Source: CAYTTA01 sp964440655 (GTDB lineage Bacteria; Bacteroidota; Rhodothermia; Balneolales; Balneolaceae). Taken from it: a DNA stretch of 38,556 nucleotides. A program made the position numbers and the translations under genes. The DNA is taken from assembly GCA_964440655.1 (NCBI GenBank), contig CAYTTA010000017.1:1-38556 (forward strand). The letters are read 5' to 3'. Numbering within the stretch: the stretch's first letter is position 1; each line of letters starts with the position of its first letter. The notes below the pieces were generated by a model that saw only the letters and a program-made list of their open reading frames with translations, did no database searches and was not told the DNA's origin. Below are positions 1 through 7,952 of the stretch, in pieces.

Positions 1-91
1 CCCGGGGCACCGTCCGGCACTCATGTTCAAGCAGCAGGGAGGTCTCTTCTCCCAGCCAGTCGGCAATCGAAAAGGTTTTGGTATCGGACAT
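1..91 (-). CDS. fbaB: Class I fructose-bisphosphate aldolase, FbaB type (N-terminal fragment)
   Basis: Only the first 30 codons are inside the window; the gene runs off the left edge. It starts at the ATG complementary to 89-91. The stretch SIADWLGEETSLLLEHECRT lines up without gaps with the N-terminus of E. coli FbaB as I recall it (IAQLLG, then LLQHRCMTIP); the shared I-A, L-G, L-L, H, C, T and P positions are visible. FbaB-type aldolases cleave fructose-1,6-bisphosphate to two triose phosphates through a Schiff-base lysine in the cytoplasm. The catalytic lysine lies outside the window. No Shine-Dalgarno sequence is visible. The gene is separated by about 200 bases from the GMC gene on the same strand and probably has its own promoter. 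A role in triose production from the tagatose pathway encoded later in the window is inference. Confidence 0.6.
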   Translation of the reverse strand, partial: MSDTKTFSIADWLGEETSLLLEHECRTVPR

Positions 92-294
92 TTTAAGGTA
101 TCTGCTTTTTAAGATGATATTTGAAGATCTCTGAAGATGATTTTTAGAGATGGTTTTTGACGGTGGCCCGGGAACGGGTAGCCGCAAAAGCCAATTAGTG
201 AAAGAGGCCGGGAACAGCTTTCGTAAAAGTGACCGGTGAAGGGAGGCCCGGAAACGGGTTGTCCGGAAAGGGGGGGACTCTAAGGATGTTTTCC
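92..294. other. Intergenic region with an imperfect 16-bp direct repeat
   Basis: There is no convincing gene here. A GC-rich 16-bp element, GGCCCGGGAACGGGTA at 165-180, recurs with two mismatches at 245-260, and a shorter relative (GGCCGGGAACA) lies at 206-216. The fbaB-proximal half (about 95-160) is AT-rich and should contain the fbaB promoter on the minus strand, but I see no clear Bacteroidota -7 box. There is no strong terminator for the GMC gene. Confidence 0.35.
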
Positions 295-2028
295 CTACAG
301 AATTCCCCGCCTCATCTCTTCCACGGCATGATGGGCTGCACGCGCCGCCAGCGCCATGAAGGTGAGGGATGGATTCTGGACGGCGAAACTGGTCATGCAG
401 GCCCCGTCGGTGACATAGACATTGGGGCAGCTGTGGAGCTGATTCCATCGGTTAAGCATGGAGGTTTTCGGATCCTTTCCCATCCGGACCCCTCCCATCT
501 CATGGATATCGAGTCCGGGCGTCTGGGAGTTCACCCTGTCCCGTCCTGAAATGTTGGTGAAGCCGGCCGCCTCCAGCATCTCCGCTCCCTGCTCCAGGAA
601 GTCCTGCGTCATCTTTGCATCGTTTTCGGAGTAATCAATGGAGGTGATAAGCAGTGGCATCCCCCACTCATCTCTCTCCTCCCTGCTCAGTCTGACATGA
701 TTTTCAAACCTGGGGAGAACCTCTCCGGACATCCTCATACCCACGCGCCAGGGGCCGGGGGTCTGGACCTCCTTCTTCAGCTCTTCTCCGATCGCCAGAG
801 AACGCACACTGCGGTTCCATCCTGAACGGCTGGCGCTCGTCTGGATCAGATACTTGCCCTGAAAATCGACCCGGTCCTGACGGTAGACATTCCGGAACGG
901 CGGCATGGTTGCTCCGGTCGGACGTCTTCCATACCAGTATTTATTCTCAAATCCGGGAGCCGATGCATTGAGCTGCCCCCGGTAGTTGTGGAAACCGATG
1001 TAGTGGCCGAGGGTCCCGCTGTCGTTGCCCAATCCGTTCGGAAAACGACGCGAGGTGCTGTTGAGCAGAATCATGTTGGTGGGCAGACAGGCAGCGTTCA
1101 AAAAGATAACCCTGGCATAATATTCGGTCATCTCCCTGGTGATGGCGTCAATCACCCTCACACCCGTCGCCTTCCCTTTCTCTTCATCATAGATCACCGA
1201 GTGGACAACCGAATGGTTGCGAAGTGTCAGTTTGCCTGTCCTCTCTGCCCATGGAAGCGTGGATGATACAGAGCTGAAGTACCCCCCCAGAGGGCAGCCC
1301 CTGTAGCAGAGATTGCGGTTCAGACACTGGCCCCGCCCCTGCCGGCGGTGGATGTCACGAACTTCCGTCAAATGGGCGCAACGCCCATGTACGACATGTC
1401 GCCCCGGGTTCCCGGGACCGGCAGGGTAACGGGATTCAATTACCTGTTTCATGTGTCTTTCGACACAGTTCAGTTCAAAAGGCGGGAGGAATTCCCCGTC
1501 CGGCAGGTGTTCCAGCCGGTCGTAATTTCCCGCCCAGCCGACAAACGTTTCCACACGGGAGTACCAGGGAGCCAGCTCCTCGTAGGTAATGGGCCACTCG
1601 ATTCCGTAACCATCACGGGCGGGTGCCTCAAAATCGAAGCGGCTCCACCTCTGCCCCCCGCGTGCCCAGACAAGCGATTTGCCTCCGGTCTGATAGCTGC
1701 GGATCCAGTCAAACGGCTTCTCCTGGATGTAAGGCTGCTCCTCGTCCTTGACGAAGAAGTTTTCCGTCGTCCGGTCGAAGGCATAGCATTTTGCGATAAT
1801 CGGGTTTCGTTCCAGCACCTCCCTCGGCAATCTGCCCGCATTCGGCACCTCCCAGGGATTGAGATTGGCCGTGGGATACTCCCCGTGTGTCAGGGACCTG
1901 CCCCGCTCCAGTACCAATGTCCTGACTCCAAGATCGCAGAGCTCCATCGCTGCGTATCCGCCGCTCATTCCCGATCCCACAACAATGGCATCGAATGTCC
2001 GCTCCACCCTGCTGCTTCCACTTGTCAC
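295..2028 (-). CDS. GMC-family FAD-dependent oxidoreductase
   Basis: This 577-residue glucose-methanol-choline family flavoenzyme is expected to oxidise a sugar or alcohol hydroxyl using bound FAD. The N-terminal Rossmann motif G18-S-G20-M-S-G23 binds ADP of FAD and is followed by an E-R pair after strand 2 (VLERGR). A GGKSLVW segment fits the GMC flavin region. The C-terminus carries HEMGGVRMG (H509) and NPSLTFMALAARAAHH (N552), the usual His/Asn catalytic pair. A Cys-rich segment CLNRNLCYRGC lies mid-protein. The start is GTG, chosen because AAGGAGG lies 11 bases upstream (2040-2046) and no better ATG exists. No Tat or Sec signal is visible, unlike the neighbouring genes, so it is cytoplasmic or exported with a partner. 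It follows the GH109 gene by about 36 bases if the scaffold gap is spurious, suggesting one operon. Substrate unknown; related GMC proteins oxidise sugars. Confidence 0.85.
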   Translation of the reverse strand: MTSGSSRVERTFDAIVVGSGMSGGYAAMELCDLGVRTLVLERGRSLTHGEYPTANLNPWEVPNAGRLPREVLERNPIIAKCYAFDRTTENFFVKDEEQPYIQEKPFDWIRSYQTGGKSLVWARGGQRWSRFDFEAPARDGYGIEWPITYEELAPWYSRVETFVGWAGNYDRLEHLPDGEFLPPFELNCVERHMKQVIESRYPAGPGNPGRHVVHGRCAHLTEVRDIHRRQGRGQCLNRNLCYRGCPLGGYFSSVSSTLPWAERTGKLTLRNHSVVHSVIYDEEKGKATGVRVIDAITREMTEYYARVIFLNAACLPTNMILLNSTSRRFPNGLGNDSGTLGHYIGFHNYRGQLNASAPGFENKYWYGRRPTGATMPPFRNVYRQDRVDFQGKYLIQTSASRSGWNRSVRSLAIGEELKKEVQTPGPWRVGMRMSGEVLPRFENHVRLSREERDEWGMPLLITSIDYSENDAKMTQDFLEQGAEMLEAAGFTNISGRDRVNSQTPGLDIHEMGGVRMGKDPKTSMLNRWNQLHSCPNVYVTDGACMTSFAVQNPSLTFMALAARAAHHAVEEMRRGIL

Positions 2029-2062
2029 TACTGTATGTACCTCCTTCCGTGTCAGATCCTTT

Positions 2063-2238
2063 CGTCAGATCAGTTGGGTGGTGCCACCCCGCGTCAGATC
2101 NNNNNNNNNNNNNNNNNNNNNNNNNNNNNNNNNNNNNNNNNNNNNNNNNNNNNNNNNNNNNNNNNNNNNNNNNNNNNNNNNNNNNNNNNNNNNNNNNNNN
2201 CGTCAGATCAGTTGGGTGGTGCCACCCCGCGTCAGATC
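2063..2238. other. 100-N scaffold gap flanked by identical 38-bp sequences
   Basis: Bases 2101-2200 are N. The 38 bases before the gap (2063-2100) and the 38 after it (2201-2238) are identical, so two contigs probably overlap and were joined with an arbitrary spacer. Both copies encode the last residues and stop codon of the upstream GH109 gene, whose reading frame lies wholly on the right side (stop at 2203-2205). Within each copy CGTCAGATC occurs at both ends, so a genuine short repeat may have confused assembly. Collapsing the overlap removes 138 bases and leaves about 36 bases between GH109 and GMC. Confidence 0.85.
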
Positions 2239-3606
2239 GATATCCATCTGTGTGACGTTGCTCTTCCACGCGCCCGAGGTGAAATCGGGCACTTTGACCG
2301 GTTGCGAGCCGTTGGCCACCGACCATTCGCTGAGCGGCCCGATCGCACTCCAGGTTGCCGCATCGTAGACCGTCAGATCCATCGGGATTCCGTTTCTCAG
2401 GCAGTCGATCAGCCTCCACATCTGGATGCTGTCCGCTCCGCCGTGGCCTCCCAGTCTTCGGGCCATCTCGCCCACCCGCCGGGTGATCTCCGGGGTATAC
2501 TTCTCCACCACCTGCCTGAACTCCTCTTCCGGAAGCCAGCCGTCGTGACTTGTGGCGATCTGCTGCCTCGGATAGGCACGTGCGATCCCCTTCGTACCGC
2601 TTACAAGATGGATCCGGGAATAGGGCCGCGGAGAAGTGACGTCGTGCTGAAGCATGATCGTCCGTCCGCCTGCGGTCCGGACGATGCTCACATTCATGTT
2701 TCCCCGGAATGTTTTGTCCGCAAACTCCCGGAAAAAATCGTCTTCCCTGGCCAGTTCCCTTGTATGCTTGCCCATCATGAAGTCATCGCTGGAAACCGAG
2801 ACCATGAAATCCATCCGGTCCCCGTTGTTGATCTCCATGATCTGGGCAACGGTACCAAGGCCGTGGTGTGGATAGAGATTTCCGTTCCTGGCGGCGTTTT
2901 CACGCAGCCTCCACATATTGTGGTAGGCTGTCTTGGAGAAATTGAGATGCATGAGCTGATGTATATAGGCGCCTTCCCCGTGGATGATCTCCCCGAAGAA
3001 GCCCTCCCGGGCCATTTTCAGTGTCACCATCTCGAAAAACCCGTAACAGATGTTGGTGATCTGATAACAGTGGCGGCGGGTTCTCTCGGAGGTCTCGACC
3101 AGCTGCCAGCACTCCTCGATCGTCTTTGCGGCCGGAATTTCGGTGGCCACATGTTTCTCCTGCTCCATGCCATAGACACAGACCGGGGTATGGAGGTGCC
3201 AGGGTGTACAGTTGATGATCAGGTCGATGTCATTGCGGTCGGCCAGCCTTTTCCAGGACTCTTCATGACCGGCGTAAGCAGCAGGCGTGTGCCGGAATTG
3301 CTCATCCCGTTTCATCCACTCCAGAGATCGGTCCACTGCACTCTGCTCCACATCGGCTATGGCGCGAATCTCCACCCCTTCGATGTGGTTGAGTCTCCGG
3401 GCCGCCCCGTTTCCACGGCTTCCCATGCCGACAATACCCACCCGGACCAGATCGAGCGCCGGTGCGGCGTATCCATACATGTTGAACCGCTGCAGCCTCC
3501 GGGGACGCAGCATCTGCTCTTCAATATCCCGGCGTGCACCTCCGGTCAGCAGTCCTGCACTCGCCAGGCCGGCCAGTTTCAGAAAGTCTCTACGGCTTTT
3601 GTTCAT
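2203..3606 (-). CDS. GH109-type Gfo/Idh/MocA protein, Tat-exported (GH109-A)
   Basis: A 467-residue member of glycoside hydrolase family 109, in which an NAD-bound Gfo/Idh/MocA fold hydrolyses alpha-N-acetylgalactosaminides by transient oxidation at C3. The N-terminus NKSRRDFLK plus a short hydrophobic stretch is a Tat signal, which suits export with NAD already bound. The segment FNMYGYAAP precedes the Rossmann motif G60-M-G62-S-R-G65. The Lys of the usual E-K-P dehydrogenase motif is absent (EIPAA), as in GH109. GNLYPHHG supplies Y245 and H248, matching the conserved Y-P-x-H pair. The C-terminus reads VPDFTSGAWKSN and ends GGTTQLI. The start is supported by GGAGG five bases upstream. It lies between GH109-B and the GMC gene in one probable operon. 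Substrate specificity is inferred; a 3-keto-sugar oxidoreductase role is the main alternative. Confidence 0.82.
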   Translation of the reverse strand: MNKSRRDFLKLAGLASAGLLTGGARRDIEEQMLRPRRLQRFNMYGYAAPALDLVRVGIVGMGSRGNGAARRLNHIEGVEIRAIADVEQSAVDRSLEWMKRDEQFRHTPAAYAGHEESWKRLADRNDIDLIINCTPWHLHTPVCVYGMEQEKHVATEIPAAKTIEECWQLVETSERTRRHCYQITNICYGFFEMVTLKMAREGFFGEIIHGEGAYIHQLMHLNFSKTAYHNMWRLRENAARNGNLYPHHGLGTVAQIMEINNGDRMDFMVSVSSDDFMMGKHTRELAREDDFFREFADKTFRGNMNVSIVRTAGGRTIMLQHDVTSPRPYSRIHLVSGTKGIARAYPRQQIATSHDGWLPEEEFRQVVEKYTPEITRRVGEMARRLGGHGGADSIQMWRLIDCLRNGIPMDLTVYDAATWSAIGPLSEWSVANGSQPVKVPDFTSGAWKSNVTQMDIDLTRGGTTQLI

Positions 3607-3634
3607 GATACCTCCAGTTTGTATTCCTGTATGA

Positions 3635-3652
3635 AATCGTTGATAAACGATT
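3635..3652. promoter_or_regulatory. 7-bp perfect dyad upstream of GH109-A
   Basis: AATCGTT-GATA-AACGATT is a perfect 7-bp inverted repeat with a 4-base centre, 29 bases upstream of the GH109-A start codon. It resembles a dimeric-regulator operator or a small leader hairpin. No matching copy was noticed elsewhere. Confidence 0.35.
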
Positions 3653-3670
3653 CCCTCACTATTTCCTGTG

Positions 3671-3727
3671 CTCCTTCTGTCACTCCTTCCGGAACTCCTT
3701 CGCGAAGTTTATTCGTGCAGCTCCTTC
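3671..3727. repeat. 12-bp imperfect tandem repeat (CTCCTTC core)
   Basis: The heptamer CTCCTTC occurs at 3671, 3683 and 3695 with an exact 12-base period, and again at 3721. Read on the coding (minus) strand each is GAAGGAG, identical to a strong Shine-Dalgarno core. None lies at a usable distance from the next start codon, which has its own GGAGG. The array occupies the gap between the stop of GH109-B and the start of GH109-A. Confidence 0.6.
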
Positions 3728-3738
3728 ACCCCCGAAAA

Positions 3739-5079
3739 TCAATACCCCAGCTCCTCCGGGAGGAAGATTCTGGGGTTGGTGGTCCAGCGCCCCCTGGTGA
3801 AATCGGGAAAAGCCACCGCCGACCCTCCTTTCCGGATGGACTGCTCGGAGAGATCCACGATCGCCGCACTTGTCGCCGCGTCATAGACATCGAGCGGTGT
3901 ACCGGTTCCTCTTTTTACAGATTCAATAAAAGCGTTTCGGATGAAGAAATCCTTTCCTCCGTGTCCGGCTCCCCTCGCTTCCGCCTCATGACGTTTCCAG
4001 ATGACGGAATCGAACTCATTCTGATAACCGGGATCGAACGTCTCCCACCGTTCATGGGAAGATCGCCCTTCGATATAGACACGGTTGGGTTCCAGCTGCC
4101 ATAGACCCCGTGTTCCCTGCAGGCGGAATGCCTTGTTGTTGTCCCCGCGGGGCAGTGATGTGTCATGAATCACCAGAACCGTCTCCCCGTTGGCGGTAGT
4201 GAGAGTCACGGTGACAATGTCTCCCTGGCTGAATTTCTGATCCCGGTGTGGATTGTCTGGTCCGCCCACTTCCCGGATGTAATTCCGCAGTCCCCGCGCC
4301 TTGGTCGCTGCTGCGGTGAGAGAGACAAACCGGTTGCCACGGTTGATGTCGAGCCAGTGACAGACCGCACCGGTTCCGTGATCCGGATAGAGCAGGGCGT
4401 TCCGGTGCTGATAGTGCAAGGTCCTCCATTTGGCCGGTCGGTTGCGTCCTTCCAGATCCGGCCCGTACAGACCGTCGCGCCCGAGCAGCACCCGGTGGAG
4501 ATTATGCTGATAGCCGCACTGGGCATGGATCAGCTCCCCGAAAAGCCCCTGCCGGGCCATATTCAGAACAGCCAGTACATCCCGCTGATAGGTCGTGTTC
4601 TTAAGCGGCATCAGGGGCATTCCGGTCTCTTCCGATGCGTTGACCAGATCCCAGCATCCCTTGATGTCGATCGCAGCCGGAATCTCCACAGCCACATATT
4701 TCCCCCCTCTCATGCCGGCCACGCTCTGTTCGACATGAAACTCCCATGGGGTGCAGACGAAGATGCCATCGATATCCTCCCGGGTGCAGAGATCGAGGTA
4801 GGCTTGCAGGCCCTCCGTGTAGAGATCCGCCCTCCCCTTGCCGGCCTGAAGCACCATCTCCCGTGCCCGGGCTGCGTTTTCCGGATCGATGTCACAGATG
4901 GCATTCACCTCCACATCATCGCGGTTCAGGACTCCTCTAAGGTGACCGCCGCCTCGCGATCCGACTCCGATAAAGCCGAGACGGACTTTCCGGTCATCTC
5001 TGCCTTTGAGTATGGAAAAGGGCATCGCGCTGAGCCCGACACCTGCCGCACTGGTTTGGATAAACTCTTTTCGGTTCAT
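3739..5079 (-). CDS. GH109 alpha-N-acetylgalactosaminidase-like protein, canonical type (GH109-B)
   Basis: A 446-residue GH109 protein of the type closest to the characterised Elizabethkingia meningoseptica enzyme. Diagnostic segments are TPWEFH (110-115), the PLKNTTYQRDVLAVLNMARQ region, GYQHNLH (189-195), KWRTLHYQHRNALLYPDHG with Y231 and H234, DINRGNRF, and a tail VAFPDFTRGRWTTNPR ending in EELGY. The Rossmann motif is G38-V-G40-S-R-G43. An in-frame ATG 51 bases further upstream exists, but the start at 5079 is chosen because it begins directly with the signal NRKEFIQTSAAGVGLSA. This is a Tat-like leader with RK in place of RR, so export is likely but less certain. It is the first gene of the minus-strand operon and diverges from GH109-C. 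Expected role: release of alpha-linked GalNAc in the periplasm. Confidence 0.85.
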   Translation of the reverse strand: MNRKEFIQTSAAGVGLSAMPFSILKGRDDRKVRLGFIGVGSRGGGHLRGVLNRDDVEVNAICDIDPENAARAREMVLQAGKGRADLYTEGLQAYLDLCTREDIDGIFVCTPWEFHVEQSVAGMRGGKYVAVEIPAAIDIKGCWDLVNASEETGMPLMPLKNTTYQRDVLAVLNMARQGLFGELIHAQCGYQHNLHRVLLGRDGLYGPDLEGRNRPAKWRTLHYQHRNALLYPDHGTGAVCHWLDINRGNRFVSLTAAATKARGLRNYIREVGGPDNPHRDQKFSQGDIVTVTLTTANGETVLVIHDTSLPRGDNNKAFRLQGTRGLWQLEPNRVYIEGRSSHERWETFDPGYQNEFDSVIWKRHEAEARGAGHGGKDFFIRNAFIESVKRGTGTPLDVYDAATSAAIVDLSEQSIRKGGSAVAFPDFTRGRWTTNPRIFLPEELGY

Positions 5080-5350
5080 CTGTTTCTGTCTGGATGATCT
5101 TTCGTTTTGCCGAAATAAAGAAATCGACACCTGATAATCAATAAATAATTAGAAAAGAAAAATCTTTATTTACTTTTTATTGACATTTAAGGCTCATTTA
5201 GTTGCACTTCTATTGTTTGTTTTTTATTTAAGCCTGATACGGTGGCGATATTGGAACCGGCTGCCGGCAACTTTCTGGGCCGGCCCGAGGGACAGGCCAC
5301 TCGTCCACTGCAATCGAACCAACTCCAATACAAACGTTAATCTGACAGGT
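5080..5350. promoter_or_regulatory. Divergent promoter region between GH109-B and GH109-C
   Basis: A 271-bp AT-rich region separates the two divergent start codons, so both promoters should lie here. On the plus strand TTGACA (5180-5185) is followed by TATTGTTTG (5211-5219), close to the Bacteroidota -7 consensus TAnnTTTG but with one extra base. TTTCGTTT at 5100-5107 resembles half-sites of DeoR/AgaR-type operators and is part of TTCG-TTTTGC-CGAA. A GCCGGC repeat pair (5263-5268 and 5279-5284) could form a small leader hairpin for GH109-C. Confidence 0.35.
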
Positions 5351-6802
5351 ATGAAAACGAATCGCAGAGAGTTCCTGAAAATGACAGGTATGGCCGGCCT
5401 GGGACTGACCGGTGCCGGTCTGATCTCTGGTTGTTCTACGGGTTCCGCTGAAACGGGGTCCAAACTTGATCATATCCGGCAGCAAGCTGCCAGAGGTCAT
5501 CGGCAGATCTTCAACATGCATGGATACGCCGCACCGAAACTGGATGTAGTGAGGGTCGGTGTGACCGGAGTAGGAAACCGGGGCATAGGCACCGTGCGCC
5601 GCCTGGCCAGCATTGAAGGGGTCGAGATCAAGGTGATCAACGATGTAAGGGAAGAGCGGGTGAAGCAGGCGATTGAAACTGTTTCATTCAACCAGAATCC
5701 CGAGGGATACTATCGGGATGAAAACGACTGGCGGCGCATGTGTGAACGGGATGATATCGATCTGATTGCGATTCAGACCCCGTGGGATCTGCATGTTGAA
5801 CAGGCGCTCTACGCCATGGAGAATGGCAAGCATGTCTATGTGGAACTCCCCTCTGCCCAGTCGGTCGAGGAGTGCTGGCAGCTGGTGGAGACTTCCGAAC
5901 GGACACGACAGCACCTGATGCAGATGTCCGGTTCCTGTCATGGCGGCGTGGCAGCAGCCATTCTCAATATGGCACGGAACGGAGTTCTCGGTGAGATCAT
6001 GCACGGAGAAGGGGGCTATATACATGACCTGACCGACAGTCACATGTTTCGCAAGGAAGTCTATTACAACATGTGGCGCCTGAATGAAAACTTGGAACGG
6101 CACGGGAACCTCTACCCCCAGCATGCCCTTGTCCCGATGATGCAGATGATGGATATCAACTACGGGGACCGTTTCGACTACCTGGTCTCCATGCAGACCG
6201 CCGACTTCAACAGCCGGAAGCGTGCCATGGAGCTGGCCGAAGAGGACGACTTCTGGAGAGAGTTCACGGGACGGGAATTCCGTGGAAACATGAACAACAC
6301 CCTGATCCGTACGGTGAAGGGGAAGAGCATACTCATCCAGCATGACGTCTCCACTCCCCGTCCCGGCATCCGATTCAATCTGATCCAGGGCAGTAAGGGA
6401 ACCTACATGGCCCGTCCCGACCGGATCGGTTTCTCCTATCGTGACGGATGGATTTCAAGGGATGAGTACAATAAACTGATCGAGGAGTACAAGCCTGAAA
6501 TCAGCCGACGGTTTGAGGAGCTGAGAGAGCGGGCACGTACCGAAAACATCGGCCACTCCTACGGCAATGTCAGCCCTACCGACTGGCGACTGATCGACTG
6601 CCTTCGTAACGGGATTCCTCTGGAGATGGATGTCTATGACGCGGTCACTTCAAGCTCTGTCATCCCTCTCAGCGAATGGTCGGTTGCCAACCGCTCCGCA
6701 CCGATCGATGTACCCGACTTTACGAACGGTGCTTGGGAGAGCAATGAGCGGGGAATGCATGTGAACCTGGAGACAGGCGGCGGGAACACCCGGCTTGTCT
6801 GA
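5351..6802 (+). CDS. GH109-type Gfo/Idh/MocA protein, Tat lipoprotein-like (GH109-C)
   Basis: A 483-residue GH109-family protein. The frame is open for 57 codons further upstream, but the start at 5351 is chosen because it begins with a textbook Tat signal (TNRREFLKM) and a hydrophobic run ending LISGC, so it may be a Tat-exported lipoprotein anchored at C28. The FNMHGYAAP segment precedes G73-V-G75-N-R-G78. GNLYPQHA gives Y255 and H258 for the Y-P-x-H pair. ELPSA replaces the dehydrogenase EKP motif. The C-terminus IDVPDFTNGAWESN ends GGGNTRLV, matching the GYAAP subtype (GH109-A, -E and -F). It is the only GH109 on the plus strand, transcribed divergently from GH109-B and converging on the truncated amidohydrolase. 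Probable NAD-dependent glycosidase acting on alpha-GalNAc or related glycosides; exact substrate unknown. Confidence 0.82.
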   Translation: MKTNRREFLKMTGMAGLGLTGAGLISGCSTGSAETGSKLDHIRQQAARGHRQIFNMHGYAAPKLDVVRVGVTGVGNRGIGTVRRLASIEGVEIKVINDVREERVKQAIETVSFNQNPEGYYRDENDWRRMCERDDIDLIAIQTPWDLHVEQALYAMENGKHVYVELPSAQSVEECWQLVETSERTRQHLMQMSGSCHGGVAAAILNMARNGVLGEIMHGEGGYIHDLTDSHMFRKEVYYNMWRLNENLERHGNLYPQHALVPMMQMMDINYGDRFDYLVSMQTADFNSRKRAMELAEEDDFWREFTGREFRGNMNNTLIRTVKGKSILIQHDVSTPRPGIRFNLIQGSKGTYMARPDRIGFSYRDGWISRDEYNKLIEEYKPEISRRFEELRERARTENIGHSYGNVSPTDWRLIDCLRNGIPLEMDVYDAVTSSSVIPLSEWSVANRSAPIDVPDFTNGAWESNERGMHVNLETGGGNTRLV

Positions 6803-6830
6803 TCCGGGAGCCCGGGGCAGGGCTGGGTAT

Positions 6831-6894
6831 AGTGGCGGGCCGCGAAAGCGGTGACAAGCCCCGGAAGTACAGTGGCGGGGCGGCCCGCCACTGT
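6831..6894. terminator. Strong GC hairpin between convergent genes
   Basis: ACAGTGGCGGG (6869-6879), loop GCGG, then CCCGCCACTGT (6884-6894) form a perfect 11-bp stem. A third arm, AGTGGCGGGCCGC (6831-6843), is perfectly complementary to GCGGCCCGCCACT (6880-6892) and could form a competing 13-bp stem. There is no T-run on either side, so it is not a classical intrinsic terminator. Its position between the convergent GH109-C and the truncated amidohydrolase suggests a transcript-end or RNA-stability structure. Confidence 0.45.
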
Positions 6895-6999
6895 GCTGCC
6901 CTGATGACACACACCCGACGCACACCTGTCTTCTGTCTAACGGGTTTTATTCCTTCTTTCCGCCCCGGAATGGAATAAGCACTCTATACCTGGAACATA

Positions 7000-7920
7000 C
7001 TACCCTTTCCGGTCATCGGCTTCGCGGTCGTCGACCGCCTGATACTGGAAATGGGAGATCCGTTCGGCCATATCCACCGCCATGTTGGGAAAGCGGTTCA
7101 GACGAGCAGCCAGTTCATCCACATCATATTCCAGGCTCGCCAGATGGGCACCCACATACCTCAGATCCGGATGCTTTTCCAGCATGTTTTCCACCGCACG
7201 GATATGATCTCCGTGAGAGAGATACTCCGGATGGAGATACATGTGATACTGGGGATTCTCGCTGTAGTACTGCTTGTCCCCACCAACCGTCATCTCTTCG
7301 ACAGGAAGCCAGCAGTTGAGGGGTTCCCCGATATGGCCGATCAGAGTGATCCCGTTGTCGGCGATAAAATCGAGAACCGGATCGAACTCCGGATCATCAA
7401 TGGTCACAAACTCCCCGCCTGGCCTTTGCACCTCCATCCCGATGCTCTTGCGGATCTTGACCCCCACCGCCCCTTTCTGAAACGCCTGATGCAGATGCTC
7501 GATGGTGTTCTCCACCCACCCCGGATCGTTGAAGCTGTAGGGATCCCGGATGGTGGTCGCCATCCAGATCCGGCCGGGCCACCGGTTCATCTTCTCCAGG
7601 GTGATCTCCTCCTGGACCTCGACAGGCATGGTGCGGGTCCGGCCCGGTGAAGAGGAGATGAAATTGAGCAAAGTGAACCGGTGATCGAGCGCCTGTTCTA
7701 TGAAGGTGGTGTGCTCCTCATAGAGGTGGACGTGCGAATTGAACTTGGGAACCGAGTAGTAGTCCTCCTCGCTGTAATACTCTTCGGTATCATTTCCCTC
7801 GCCGGCGTAGTATCCACCTTCACGATCGCCGGAACAACTCACGGAACCGGACATCAGCAAAGCTGCAAGTAGGAGCAGCGATATGGAACGATGAGGATGT
7901 CGCAGTGTTCGTTTATCCAT
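7000..7920 (-). CDS. Amidohydrolase-like lipoprotein, C-terminally truncated
   Basis: This 306-residue protein begins with a signal peptide ending MSGSVSCSG (probable lipid attachment at C29) and an acidic linker rich in Tyr and Glu. An amidohydrolase TIM barrel follows: NSHVHL (metal HxH), GHIGEPLNCWLPVEEMTV and GAHLASLEYDVDELAARL. It is clearly paralogous to the cytoplasmic protein at 25085-26134. That paralog continues for about 95 residues after the shared HxQxQA segment, including YGSD with the catalytic metal-ligand Asp. Here the frame ends at QYQAVDDREADDRKG and stops. The missing segment is not found in any frame of the following 200 bases. The gene is therefore a probable pseudogene or a recently truncated form, unless an assembly error is present. 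It is the last gene of the SusCD-GH109 operon, 32 bases after the previous stop. Confidence 0.72.
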   Translation of the reverse strand: MDKRTLRHPHRSISLLLLAALLMSGSVSCSGDREGGYYAGEGNDTEEYYSEEDYYSVPKFNSHVHLYEEHTTFIEQALDHRFTLLNFISSSPGRTRTMPVEVQEEITLEKMNRWPGRIWMATTIRDPYSFNDPGWVENTIEHLHQAFQKGAVGVKIRKSIGMEVQRPGGEFVTIDDPEFDPVLDFIADNGITLIGHIGEPLNCWLPVEEMTVGGDKQYYSENPQYHMYLHPEYLSHGDHIRAVENMLEKHPDLRYVGAHLASLEYDVDELAARLNRFPNMAVDMAERISHFQYQAVDDREADDRKG

Positions 7921-7952
7921 GATCTGATATTCCGGTTCATTTTCGGGATGCG

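Noticed and set aside
1348..4104. 918-codon open frame on the plus strand across the N gap
   Set aside because: It is antisense to the GMC and GH109-A/B genes, passes through N codons, and its translation matches no family. It is a GC-bias shadow.
5180..5350. N-terminal extension of GH109-C with a hydrophobic segment
   Set aside because: It precedes a complete Tat signal beginning at 5351, is AT-rich promoter-like DNA, and is absent from the paralogs.
6803..6999. Possible frameshifted C-terminus of the truncated amidohydrolase
   Set aside because: All minus-strand frames were compared with the paralog segment around RIIYGSDQ; none resembles it.
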